Assembly: GCA_029865225.1 (NCBI GenBank)
Contig: JAOUHJ010000007.1
Location: forward strand, 1-64,000
Reading direction: 5' to 3'
Length of the DNA stretch: 64,000 bases
Source of the DNA: Nitrospira sp.
GTDB lineage: Bacteria > Nitrospirota > Nitrospiria > Nitrospirales > Nitrospiraceae
Under the pieces are notes generated by a model that saw only the letters and a program-made list of their open reading frames with translations, made no database searches and was not told the DNA's origin. Each line of letters opens with the position of its first letter. Position 1 is the first letter of the stretch. The translations under genes were made by a program, and so were the position numbers. Positions 17,151 to 26,205 of the stretch are shown here, in pieces.

Positions 17151-17909
17151 ATGAACTCATCTTCTACCGTGCTCAAGGCAGAACGGGTTCGGTTCACCGG
17201 TATGAGACGTGATGACTCGACGGCAAGACCTCATCGGCGCTTCCTTCTCTTGAGATTGGTCGGTGGACTCATCGTATCCACCGTTCTCTTCTGGGTCATG
17301 GTGCAATTGGGGCAAGCCTCCCCTGAACCAAAATCCAAGGCATCGCCGGTATCACCGCCCTCTTCGACTCAGAATGTGGAGTCTCCTGTACCGCACGGAG
17401 AGCAGAACGAATCGGGTGATCAGAGTGATGCCAAGTTATTCGCGCCACCTACGAATCAAGGGCCGGCCATCGAGGTTCCGCGTGAAGTGCTGGAGATGCT
17501 GGAACAGCGTAAACGTGATCTGGATCGACGCGAAGAGGCGATTCGTCAAAACGAAGAACGGCTCATGATCGTTCGTATACAGATCGAGGAGCTGTTGGAG
17601 CAGAACGAAGCGTTGGAAAAGAAGATTCAGAGCACGCAGGAGAAAAAGGAAGACCGTCTTTCGGCTCAGCAGACCAAGGCGCAAGGCGAGAAAGAACGTC
17701 AGGCACAGGAAGAACGGACGCGGCTGGCGAAAATGTACGAATCCATGCCGTCGGAGGATGCAGCGGCTCGACTTGAGCATATGCCGGATCGGAAGGCGAT
17801 TGAAATCCTTCGGCTGGTCAAATCGAAAACTGCAGGGTTGATTCTTTCCCAGGTCAAAGCGGATCGAGCCGCGAAGCTCACCGAACAGTTGTTAGCACAA
17901 GTGCCATAG
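17151..17909 (+). CDS. MotE-like membrane protein with MgtE N-type domain
   Basis: About 252 residues from the ATG at 17151. There is one membrane helix near the N-terminus (LLRLVGGLIVSTVLFWVMVQ), a Pro/Ser-rich periplasmic linker, a long coiled coil (LEMLEQRKRDLDRREEAIRQ onward) and a C-terminal MgtE N-type helical repeat (LAKMYESMPSEDAAARLEHM, KAIEILRLVKSKTAGLILSQ). This is the MotE architecture: proteins of this kind encoded after fliJ help MotA/MotB or the rotor assemble. The frame is open further upstream to a TTG at 17136. It ends the flgB operon; the usual next gene, fliK, lies 15 kb away beyond the insertion. Confidence 0.8.
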   Translation: MNSSSTVLKAERVRFTGMRRDDSTARPHRRFLLLRLVGGLIVSTVLFWVMVQLGQASPEPKSKASPVSPPSSTQNVESPVPHGEQNESGDQSDAKLFAPPTNQGPAIEVPREVLEMLEQRKRDLDRREEAIRQNEERLMIVRIQIEELLEQNEALEKKIQSTQEKKEDRLSAQQTKAQGEKERQAQEERTRLAKMYESMPSEDAAARLEHMPDRKAIEILRLVKSKTAGLILSQVKADRAAKLTEQLLAQVP

Positions 17910-18068
17910 CACAGTCTCTTCAGACCTTCCTACAGATCCCTATCCATCGGCTTGTTTTACGACAAGACGGTGTCATCCTCCCGAATGTGGACAACTGAGC
18001 GTCATTCAGCCTGCGGTCGCTCCTAGCGATGGCCGGCTAGGGTGGAGGACTCACGTCGTCTCACTGTC

Positions 18069-18098
18069 TTGTATCTTCTACGAGAGGTAGATTATACT
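18069..18098 (+). promoter_or_regulatory. Possible sigma-70 promoter before the secreted protein gene
   Basis: TTGTAT (18069-18074) and TATACT (18093-18098) are separated by 18 bases, a reasonable housekeeping promoter 55 bases before the next start codon. No sigma-54 or sigma-28 site is present between 17910 and 18152, so this gene is probably outside the flagellar regulon. Confidence 0.35.
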
Positions 18099-18152
18099 AC
18101 GTAGGTCTTTCAGTCGCTGTCCCGGATTCATAGCTCTGGAAAGGGGTGTCTC

Positions 18153-18761
18153 ATGCATAAGGGTCGAGTGTCGCCCGTCCGTTCTCCGCACCTATTGCTA
18201 GGTGTGGCAGCCTGTCATGTCTTCGCCTTGGTTGTTGGGATAGGAGCCATTTCTCGCCCTGCACTAGCAGGACCACCTGTCCCGTTTAGTGCGAGTGGCA
18301 CCATTTTGACGATTGATGTGGGCGATGTTCGCTCGGCCGGGCAGAGTGGACGATTCATCGTGAGGGATCGACAGATTACCGGGACCCTTACCGGATCGAT
18401 TGGAGGAACGGCTGGTGTCCCGTTTGTCATCACCTATGATTCTAACGTGCCGCTTGCCACACAGTCTGGGCGCATTCATGCTCGGTTGATTGCGGGCGTC
18501 TATGAAGCGAATATGACGATGGCCTCCAATGCAGGACCGACACCGGTCGAGTGTGAGACTCCGGATGGTGCGACGTGCATTGCGACGGGAGCTGGAAACT
18601 TCGTTCCAGGGCTTCTATTGAACGGGCGGATGAATTTTCTCAGTGGGGCGAAAGGTCAGGGCACGGTCAATGGGTGGCTGATTCCGATCCTTGACGAACA
18701 AGGGCATATCGTCAGTATTGCAGCCAGTCTTTTGAGTCTCAGTGGCCGGTGGACTCCATGA
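18153..18761 (+). CDS. Secreted protein of unknown function
   Basis: A 202-residue protein with a signal peptide: basic start MHKGRVSPVRSPH, hydrophobic core, and a likely cut after ALA in RPALAGPPVPF. The mature part is beta-rich with a run of short strands (GTILTIDVGDV, GRFIVRDRQITGTLTGSIGG), two Cys near residues 130-140 that could pair, and a Gly-rich end. No family is recognised. It begins the non-flagellar segment after the MotE-like gene and has its own ribosome binding site, GGAAAGGGG. Confidence 0.75.
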   Translation: MHKGRVSPVRSPHLLLGVAACHVFALVVGIGAISRPALAGPPVPFSASGTILTIDVGDVRSAGQSGRFIVRDRQITGTLTGSIGGTAGVPFVITYDSNVPLATQSGRIHARLIAGVYEANMTMASNAGPTPVECETPDGATCIATGAGNFVPGLLLNGRMNFLSGAKGQGTVNGWLIPILDEQGHIVSIAASLLSLSGRWTP

Positions 18762-18764
18762 ACG

Positions 18765-18782
18765 CCAGGCATGCAGGCCTGG
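18765..18782 (+). terminator. Small hairpin after the secreted protein gene
   Basis: CCAGGC (18765-18770) pairs with GCCTGG (18777-18782) three bases after the stop codon. There is no T tract, so it is a weak candidate terminator. Confidence 0.35.
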
Positions 18783-19832
18783 AAGTTCCGCTATACCGAG
18801 ATCGGCTTCCCACAGGTAGAGACAACTTCCTCTGAATCGGCGAGCGAGTTTCTTTGAGGGGATCAGCTCGCTTCCACTTAGGGATATAACACATCCCGAT
18901 CTGTTGATGGTTCTGTCCGAAGGCCACGTGCGTCAGGCTAACGCATGTGGGGGAAAAGTCCCCAGCCACAAGAAACCGATCCACAATCCCAGCTAGTAAC
19001 TTCACCAGTCAGCCGACACCCTCCCTTTACTAAAGCATAAGGCCGTTCAGCTCTGCTGAATAGTGAACACGGCGCTCATCTGTCGCATAAATCCGCATTT
19101 GCCGACGTCGCGAGAGTCACAACTGTTCACTTCCTTCGACACAGTGCATTCTGCTCCTAGAAATCTTCCTAGGTTGAGGTATTTTGCATCATTCCAGCGA
19201 GCTCTGAGCAGGCCATCTGACGTGCCGGGATGAAGTCCTGTGATCTTCAGGGGTCATACGTAGATACGGCTACGACACGTACGCGCGTGATTCTGTGGAG
19301 AAAGGCCGTCAGCGCCCGGTGACACAGCGAAGACGCTAATAACATCATGCGCAAGTGGTAGATCTGCTGGAACAAGATTCGCAAGAGGCTGGAGTGAAAG
19401 TCGAGGAAGTCAAGTGCACGATGGAAAACGAGTGAGGACCACTGAGCTGGCGAGGGGCGGGATGTATGGTTATGTTCCGGATATGAATGAAATGGTTACT
19501 GGTTTCTCCAGCTCGCTGAAACCCAAGAAGAAGCTGTGCTCGTCAATCTTGGAGTGAGCAAACATATGGACTAACGTGAAGCCAAGGCGCCTTTTGGTTG
19601 TTTCTTGGGAAGAGCCGCAGCAACGCACCTCAAGCACTCATATGTTAACGCAAGTTCTGACCATGCCTTTCACAGTATTTTCGAGCAGGATTGGGCAGCG
19701 GTACTTTAGAGCCGAAAGGTTGGGCGACCGAGCCCCATAGGAGGGAAACGTTCCATCTATTACATTATCACCTTATTCTCACCAGAGACATGTGTTGACT
19801 TTTGATAAAGGCCCTATTCATGGGAGGCGATC
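18783..19832. other. Non-coding stretch of about 1 kb
   Basis: No gene of convincing length is present on either strand. Several short hairpins occur, including CACGTGCGT pairing with ACGCATGTG near 18922-18946 and GGGG pairing with CCCC just after it. A short open tail, LLEQDSQEAGVKVEEVKC, ends at TGA at 19432-19434 and may be the end of a lost gene. The segment also contains the first copy of a diverged 94 bp repeat. The ribosome binding site of the next gene is GGGAGGCG near 19822. Nothing else is recognised. Confidence 0.5.
19490..19583 (+). repeat. Diverged 94 bp direct repeat, copy A
   Basis: This segment aligns without gaps to 22734-22827; I count 64 identical bases of 94 by eye. Read in one frame it encodes GYWFLQLAETQEEAVLVNLG followed by VSKHMD and TAA. 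Copy B encodes a related peptide with its stop at the same offset. It is probably a coding relic, but the parent gene is unknown. Confidence 0.6.
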
Positions 19833-22556
19833 ATGGGAAGGCTCCCCGAACTGCAACTTAGGCATACTGCGCTCAGAATCGCTGAGCACCTGCTCGACCG
19901 ATACAAGCTGGGGCGGTTTCTCGAATTATACCCTCTTCCTCCAAGCGGCCTCGCTATTGTGGATTTCCAGCCCTGGCAAGGTTATGCGGGCACGCTTATG
20001 GTAATCGGTGGCAGCGGTTTTGCTGAAGAGCGTCACGGCAACTACGTGGAGGTGGGAGGCAAGCCAGCCCGAGTTATCGAAGCTGAGCCTAACCGCCTGA
20101 CTGTCATCACACATCACCAGACACGCAACGGGCCAGTCAAGGTTACCGTCGACGGGGTGACGGCTACGGGGCCGCGAGATTTCGACGTGCTACCCTGGCC
20201 TGAGCCCGATGCCGGCGATGACGGCCCACCTTACTCGTACGCTGGTGCCGGCTCGGGTGGTGCACCAGCAGCGGGCACCGTGCCTCCGACCGGAACCGCA
20301 CGCATTCTTGTTGTGGTCTGCAATCCGACAGACCTTGTTCCGCCCAACCCTGCCAACATACGGCAGGATGTGGTGGACACATTCGCAGACGTAACCACGT
20401 TCTACGACCAAGCGAGCTACGGGCAGCTTAACGTTCAGGTTGATGTCACGAACTTCGTTACGCTTCTGAACAACACTGACTACTACCACCGTGCCAACGG
20501 CGCTACTGGTTATCCAAACATTGACAGTGCCGTTCTCGACCAACTGATAGCCGAATGTGCGCAGGGCGCTGTGGATCAAGGCTTCAACCTGAATAACTAC
20601 TCGGTGATGACAGCATCAGTCTACCTGCCAGGATTCACCGTACGGGCCTGGGGCGGATGGAGCCAAAGCAACTTCGCCTACGACAACGGGGCTGGGGTTT
20701 CAATCAACATCACGACCACCAATCCGCTGGGATTGATCGCTCAGCGGCACGATGCGGACTGGGGACGCGCCGCCCATGAGTTCGGCCACAATCTGGTCGA
20801 TGGCGGACTGGCATTTGGAGAGGACGTGTACAGTAGCGATCTGATCGACCCGACCGAAGCGACGGTGCACAACTTTGAGATGATGGGCAACCATGATTCC
20901 CATCCGCTGTTTTCTGCCTTCTACATGCACCAACTCGGCTGGTACAACGCCGCGAACATCGTCGACCTGGTTTGGGACCGTAATCCGTTCTCGCAGGAAT
21001 ACGACATCGTCGCCCACGGCCTGACACAGGACGCCTTGGCAACTCGTTACCACTTGATTCGCATCAAGGTGAGTGAGGGGCTCTATTACTTCGTGGAGGT
21101 CCGCCAGCGGCCAGATCCTGCCGCTGCCACACCGCAGATCTTCGACGAGAACATCTTGTTACCGATGGGTGGTGCCCCCGACGGTGGGGTCTTGGTGACC
21201 AAGGTGATCACCGGTGAACTGAACAACAACCACCAGACCCGGCTCATCACGCTATTGCAGGAGCAGACGAGAGTGATGGTTACCGGAGAGGAAGCCGTCG
21301 ATCCGTTGCGCACGCTGAGGATCGCCGTCGTCAACGACCACGTCCAGGCGAGGCCGCGCGTTTGCCGTGTGCGTATCGAATGGGCCCAGGTGATTGGAGA
21401 TACGCCAGGTGGGGACTTCGACCTGCGCATCGAGCCATGGGGCCCAGGCTGGGAGACCACGGACATTTGGATTGACCGTAATCCGTTTGGTACCTATGAC
21501 AACACCGATGCTGCCGGTAACCCTGTCGGCAATGGGGACGCACCACGCCCCCTAGAGATCAACCGCTTCGAAGCGCGCATCCGCAACGACGGCTCGGCGG
21601 CTGCGAACAACGTTAAGGTTACGCACTACGCGGTGGAGCCGCCCGGCGTGGGCGACAACGGCAATTGGGCGCCGCTCGCCACCTATTCTGTTGCGGCAAT
21701 TCCGGCGAACGGTTCGGTTACCCGCCAGGTGAACTGGGTACCAATTGTTGGGGAACATACGTGCCTGAAAGTCGCGATCTCACCGCAACTCGGTGAGGTA
21801 ACCACCGGCAATAACTCCGCGCAGGAGAACGTCTTCACGTTCCAGCCCGCGGCGGGGTCGGTGCCCGAGCCGGTGGTGATGACTGTCGCGGTGCGCAACC
21901 CGCTCAGGGAGCGCTCGTTGGTGATGATCTCGCTGCAGGGTGTACCTTATGGCTACTACGTGTACTTCCCGCATCGCTGGTTATGGCTCGATGGCCTGGC
22001 CGAGCGCAAGCTTGACTTGCTCGTCATTCCGCTGATCGACATTCAGGAAATGAAGCGTCGCAAAGCCGATATCCGACTGTTCGGCCGCGTGCCGCGCGTC
22101 TATTCGCAGAAGCTGGACATGACGGGCTACCCAGGTTCATGGTTTGCGCCAATCGGCGGCATTTTGGCGAATGTCACGCCGAAGCACCGGTCTGATGTCA
22201 AGCTTGATGATAAGGTACGCCCGGAAAAGGAAAACGTCGTTTGGATCTTCGGCGTCGTATCGCCGCACATCAAGGCCCAGCAGCTTCGCATCGACATGAC
22301 ACGGCCAGACGGCTCGGTCGTAATCGCTCATACAAACACCGACGAAAATGGTCGCTTCAGCGTTGTATTCGAACTGGCGCAGAAAAGCAGGAAACCAAGC
22401 GCGGCTCAGCGTAAGGGCGCTATGTACGCGTTCCAAGCGCACATCATCAATGCCATGGAGCTTGCACCGGCGGATTCGAACATCGTCTGGTACAGGCTTG
22501 GTGATCGCGTCAAGGAGCAGCTAACGAGCGATGACCGCTGTGATGACGAGGGGTAG
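19833..22556 (+). CDS. M6-like zinc metalloprotease without signal peptide
   Basis: A 907-residue protein. Residues about 38-115 form an IPT/TIG-like fold (SGLAIVDFQPWQGYAGTLMV, GGKPARVIEAEPNRLTVIT). A Gly/Ala/Pro linker leads to a metalloprotease domain (about 155-400) with the zinc motif HEFGH at residues 315-319 and the M6/immune-inhibitor-A-type block FEMMGNHDSHPLFSAFYMHQ. The C-terminal half holds beta domains, one resembling a CARDB adhesion fold (FEARIRNDGSAAANNVKVTH). M6 enzymes are normally secreted, yet this start, MGRLPELQLRHTALRIAEHL, is an amphipathic helix and no signal peptide is visible. The ribosome binding site GGGAGGCG fixes the ATG. Codons end in G or C more often than in the flagellar genes, which hints at transfer. 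Confidence 0.75.
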   Translation: MGRLPELQLRHTALRIAEHLLDRYKLGRFLELYPLPPSGLAIVDFQPWQGYAGTLMVIGGSGFAEERHGNYVEVGGKPARVIEAEPNRLTVITHHQTRNGPVKVTVDGVTATGPRDFDVLPWPEPDAGDDGPPYSYAGAGSGGAPAAGTVPPTGTARILVVVCNPTDLVPPNPANIRQDVVDTFADVTTFYDQASYGQLNVQVDVTNFVTLLNNTDYYHRANGATGYPNIDSAVLDQLIAECAQGAVDQGFNLNNYSVMTASVYLPGFTVRAWGGWSQSNFAYDNGAGVSINITTTNPLGLIAQRHDADWGRAAHEFGHNLVDGGLAFGEDVYSSDLIDPTEATVHNFEMMGNHDSHPLFSAFYMHQLGWYNAANIVDLVWDRNPFSQEYDIVAHGLTQDALATRYHLIRIKVSEGLYYFVEVRQRPDPAAATPQIFDENILLPMGGAPDGGVLVTKVITGELNNNHQTRLITLLQEQTRVMVTGEEAVDPLRTLRIAVVNDHVQARPRVCRVRIEWAQVIGDTPGGDFDLRIEPWGPGWETTDIWIDRNPFGTYDNTDAAGNPVGNGDAPRPLEINRFEARIRNDGSAAANNVKVTHYAVEPPGVGDNGNWAPLATYSVAAIPANGSVTRQVNWVPIVGEHTCLKVAISPQLGEVTTGNNSAQENVFTFQPAAGSVPEPVVMTVAVRNPLRERSLVMISLQGVPYGYYVYFPHRWLWLDGLAERKLDLLVIPLIDIQEMKRRKADIRLFGRVPRVYSQKLDMTGYPGSWFAPIGGILANVTPKHRSDVKLDDKVRPEKENVVWIFGVVSPHIKAQQLRIDMTRPDGSVVIAHTNTDENGRFSVVFELAQKSRKPSAAQRKGAMYAFQAHIINAMELAPADSNIVWYRLGDRVKEQLTSDDRCDDEG

Positions 22557-23047
22557 CCCTCGGAGCGGAATTCACCGTAGTTCTTGAAGTAGTTATCTTG
22601 GATTACGCATCACGAGTGGAGCACTGGGAGTATATCTTGTTCTGTGTATGTATGGCCAAATGGACGTCGGTGATCGACTGCTGTCTGAGGCGCAATTGAA
22701 GAGGTCAGATTCTATTGTTTTGCCTCGGAGGGGAAATGGTTCTTGGTTTCTTCCGCTCGCTGAAAAGAAAGAACGGGAAACTCTTACGAATCTGGGAGCG
22801 AGTAGACACCTGTGTTAAGGCGAAGCCTAGTCATTCTCATCGCAGTAATTTCAGGGAATAAGGGGCAGAAGCTTGTCTTGCGTATTACCAGACTTTGAAG
22901 CTGCGGATCTACTGCAGATAACAGGGCTCGACTCCAGTTTGTCTTCTCCTACTTCCTGCGCATCCTGTCCTTCGCCCCCTTGGAGTAGGGAAACAGAAGA
23001 TTTTTCCGAAGCCTGCTGGTGAACCAAACTGAAAGGGAGATAGAGAT
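22557..23047. other. Intergenic stretch with a 56-codon open frame
   Basis: An open frame from ATG 22648 to TAA 22818 encodes a 56-residue peptide that ends in the repeat-copy-B sequence (GSWFLPLAEKKERETLTNLG). It has no clear ribosome binding site and is probably the tail of a lost gene. The following 200 bases hold no gene; GGGAGATAGAG at about 23035 is the ribosome binding site of the next gene. Confidence 0.4.
22734..22827 (+). repeat. Diverged 94 bp direct repeat, copy B
   Basis: Gap-free partner of 19490-19583, in the same orientation. The two copies bracket the metalloprotease gene, and each lies roughly 220-250 bases before the next start codon (19833 and 23048). Conserved codons and stop position suggest paralogous protein ends rather than a structural DNA element. 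Confidence 0.6.
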
Positions 23048-25960
23048 ATGTCGGCAAATGAAGAGTCAGCCCTGGTTCTTACCATTCAAACAGCCCTTAC
23101 CGGCAAAGGGCAAGATGCACTTGGAAATCGAAACGCACTGGCGCTGACCGAGCAATTGCTAGCCTTCGCGCGCGCTACGGTGACGGTCGCACAAGGCGCT
23201 ATCCGTGTCGAGGGTTACGAGGCCACCGGCGACCGTCTCGTTAGCTATGAACTGGAAGTTGCGACCGGCTCCTGGCGTCGGGGCCAATTTGTTGACCACA
23301 AGGCTGGCACCGTCCACGCCTTGCGCGTACCCACCCGTAAGGCCGCTCCGACCAGCTGGGTGCTGCCCCAAGAGGAAACCCAAGAACTGTGCATCTACCT
23401 GAACAACGGCACGCTGCTGCGGGCTAGCGTCCCGCTCGGCCTCAGGCTCAGTATGCTGGAGGCACGCACTTTCTGGGGCGATCTCTTCTGGTTGCAGCCC
23501 GAAGACGATGATGCGGCTTACTGGGAACAGTTGGCGAGCTTCGGTCTGCCACAGCAAGTCAGTCTGGAAGCTGGGGAGACGGGGGCAACACTTGTCGAGA
23601 TTGCCATCATCGAGGCAAAACGCGGGGCACCCGGCGTGTTGGACGTGGAAGGCTACCGCATGGTCGGCCTGACGCCACTGCATGGTGAGGCCCGCAACAA
23701 GGTGCCCGAGCCCGGTGTCTGGACCTACGCCCTCGGGGCCGGTTCCGGCGAACACATAGGCTGGATCATCGCTCCCAGCATCATAAAAGAGGTGCAGCAA
23801 CTGGCAAACGAGATCGCCAAGACTTGCGGCGAATTCGATCAGTACGATAGCCAGGGCGGCCTTATCCTTGATTGGTACGATCGCGCCGCCAAGAAGCTGG
23901 GCACGAGCAAGCTGAACGCCTTCACCCGGGTGCGGGAATTGTTAAAGTCGGCCATCGCTCTGCACATCCTTCCCAGTGCTGTCAACAAGGGTGAGATACC
24001 ACCCGAGATGGACGCTATGTACGGGCAATGGCTGAAGAACATCTTCGCTGACAAGAAAGTGGAGGCGAACCAGCGCTGGTGCACGTTCCTCAACGGCCTG
24101 GAGCAACCGCCACCGGAGTTCGGCGGCACACAACCCACGGCCGTCGATCACAAGAAATACCGGCAGAAGATCCTACTTGAGCTCGTGGACGATGTGCTCC
24201 AGGAACGGTTCGCTGGCCCCGTCGTTGACCGGCAAAAGCCCTACAATTACTCGTGCTGGGCATTTGATTTTGATGCGCGCGGCTTCAAGATGAAGCTGCA
24301 GCCTGGCAGCAACGTCCTCAAGACACTGGATGTCACGGCTCAGGGACTGCGCCTGGACGTCGCTATCGAGCGCGTCACCGTTGACTTTGAGTACGAAACA
24401 CAACCGTCGGGCAGCGTAGGTAACGTGGCTTTGTGCTTTTTTACCTTTGGCGCCGCTAACATTGTGGAAATCCAGTCCGGCAACGCGACTGTCGTCGCCA
24501 AAGATGTCCTCCTATCGCTTGAGCTGGTGCCCACCCAGGTGGGCAAGCAGATCAAGCTAGAGGCCAAGTTGGGCTCAAGCAGCCACGCTAACATCAGCTA
24601 CGGTTTCCACGGCTCCAACATCTTCACCCTGGGCATGACGGAGGTCCTTAGCGCTATCTTCACTCTGGCAAATGCATTTGAAGGAGATTTGCTCGACGAG
24701 GTTGGCGAGAGTGTGGAGGGTTTTATCGCAGATCTTGACCTGCGCTTCCCGGACTTGTTCAACTTCGAGGATGCGCCCGCTCCCGCTCTAGATACAGCAG
24801 TGGTCGTCTCCAATCCGGGGAAAGCCCAACTCATCGGGGCGCGCATTACCTTACCCGCTGACCGGGCTCCAACGCCGCTGCCTGCTCTCACGCTGCCTAC
24901 CTGTGCCGGCGACTTTGCCATAACGCTGGCCACCGACTATCTGAACGGCGTGGCCGCCTATCGCCTGTCGCAATTCAAGAAGACGGCAAAGGCGCTCCAC
25001 TTTGACTGGCGGCAACACCTGAGTGGGGAAAGTCTACCGAACGTAACTTTGCCCGGTGGTTACAACCCGCCCGCGGAAGGGGGCAAGTATCCCACCGATT
25101 ATGAAGAGACCGACGAGGAATGGACGGTTGGCACTCCTGTCTTGAAGCTGGCAAGCCCGTCGGCGCTGCCGGGCCTGAGTGATGCCGTTGGCACGATTCA
25201 CATCCCGATTACCTACCGCCTGACGCGCACTCACTACGCGTGGGGCGGGATTGTGCGCCGCCCTGAGGTAGCCCCGGAATGGTGGTGGATGGGGCTGAAA
25301 GGGCCACTGGGGCCGGAACTGGTGAGCCGGGGTGATCTCCTCATCGACCTTGATCACATAATGACCGCTCGCTATGGCATGTACCGGCAGGCAGACGGGC
25401 AGATCGTATCCCCCGTGCCTCCGGATCTGACAGGGGGCGTCGCGCCGCGTATAAATCCATCGCTAGGCTGGCATGCGGTGGATGTGGGCGGCGTCATCGT
25501 GGAATGGTATCCGTATGCCGTTTCCACGGATGAGCACATCAACGTGCAACTGGAGGCCACGCTGCCAGCACATTTGAACCTGGCGCAGTCGCTCTCCTTC
25601 CTGCCGACACTGGACCTGACCTACGGCACGCTGCAAGTGATGCTGAAGAAGGCGACATATTCCGCCAGCTTCCCTGACCTGCAGAACCCGCCCAGTCTGT
25701 TCCCCCAGCTCGTACAGACCTACCTGCAACCATTTGCCGCCCTCCATCCGTTCCAGAAGACGTTCCAGCATCCCTACGCAAACGCTTGGCTGCTATGCAA
25801 TGACGTCTACGTGTCGTTCGCATCGAATGAGACACCGGTGCTGTTCGTTTTCACAGTGGACACCATGCTCAACGCAGCCGATTCGCAGAAGCTGCATATC
25901 GAGCGTGACGGAGCCAGACTGCAAGTAACGTTTCGCTTCCTGGAGTCTCTCGTGGTTTAG
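23048..25960 (+). CDS. Large protein of unknown family
   Basis: A 970-residue protein that I do not recognise. It has no signal peptide (MSANEESALVLTIQTALTGK) and no membrane segment. The N-terminal 230 residues alternate strands with a WxxP-like pattern. Residues about 250-400 are helical (IIKEVQQLANEIAKTCGEFD, FTRVRELLKSAIALHILPSA). The rest is beta-rich, with repeated hydrophobic strands and many Trp and Pro (AWGGIVRRPEVAPEWWWMGL). No catalytic motif stands out. The gene follows the metalloprotease in the same orientation with similar codon use and its own ribosome binding site, GGGAGATAGAG. The pair may be inherited together, but a functional link is only inference. Confidence 0.7.
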   Translation: MSANEESALVLTIQTALTGKGQDALGNRNALALTEQLLAFARATVTVAQGAIRVEGYEATGDRLVSYELEVATGSWRRGQFVDHKAGTVHALRVPTRKAAPTSWVLPQEETQELCIYLNNGTLLRASVPLGLRLSMLEARTFWGDLFWLQPEDDDAAYWEQLASFGLPQQVSLEAGETGATLVEIAIIEAKRGAPGVLDVEGYRMVGLTPLHGEARNKVPEPGVWTYALGAGSGEHIGWIIAPSIIKEVQQLANEIAKTCGEFDQYDSQGGLILDWYDRAAKKLGTSKLNAFTRVRELLKSAIALHILPSAVNKGEIPPEMDAMYGQWLKNIFADKKVEANQRWCTFLNGLEQPPPEFGGTQPTAVDHKKYRQKILLELVDDVLQERFAGPVVDRQKPYNYSCWAFDFDARGFKMKLQPGSNVLKTLDVTAQGLRLDVAIERVTVDFEYETQPSGSVGNVALCFFTFGAANIVEIQSGNATVVAKDVLLSLELVPTQVGKQIKLEAKLGSSSHANISYGFHGSNIFTLGMTEVLSAIFTLANAFEGDLLDEVGESVEGFIADLDLRFPDLFNFEDAPAPALDTAVVVSNPGKAQLIGARITLPADRAPTPLPALTLPTCAGDFAITLATDYLNGVAAYRLSQFKKTAKALHFDWRQHLSGESLPNVTLPGGYNPPAEGGKYPTDYEETDEEWTVGTPVLKLASPSALPGLSDAVGTIHIPITYRLTRTHYAWGGIVRRPEVAPEWWWMGLKGPLGPELVSRGDLLIDLDHIMTARYGMYRQADGQIVSPVPPDLTGGVAPRINPSLGWHAVDVGGVIVEWYPYAVSTDEHINVQLEATLPAHLNLAQSLSFLPTLDLTYGTLQVMLKKATYSASFPDLQNPPSLFPQLVQTYLQPFAALHPFQKTFQHPYANAWLLCNDVYVSFASNETPVLFVFTVDTMLNAADSQKLHIERDGARLQVTFRFLESLVV

Positions 25961-26205
25961 ATGAAATGGGAAAACTGAATTAGGGTCACCTATGAAAATG
26001 GCTGTCTAGGGGGAGCCTGCTCAACAATTTGGGGTTTAACATGCGTATTGACTGAGAAAGTCCGGAAGTTGAGGGCGGAGAACAATTTCTTTGACAGCAG
26101 GCTGCCAGCCAACTTAAGGCTAGTTGAATGGGGAAACTAGGGGATGACCGAATGAGGTAGACCTCCCCAGAAATTGCACTCTTACCATTTATTGTTGAGG
26201 AAACC

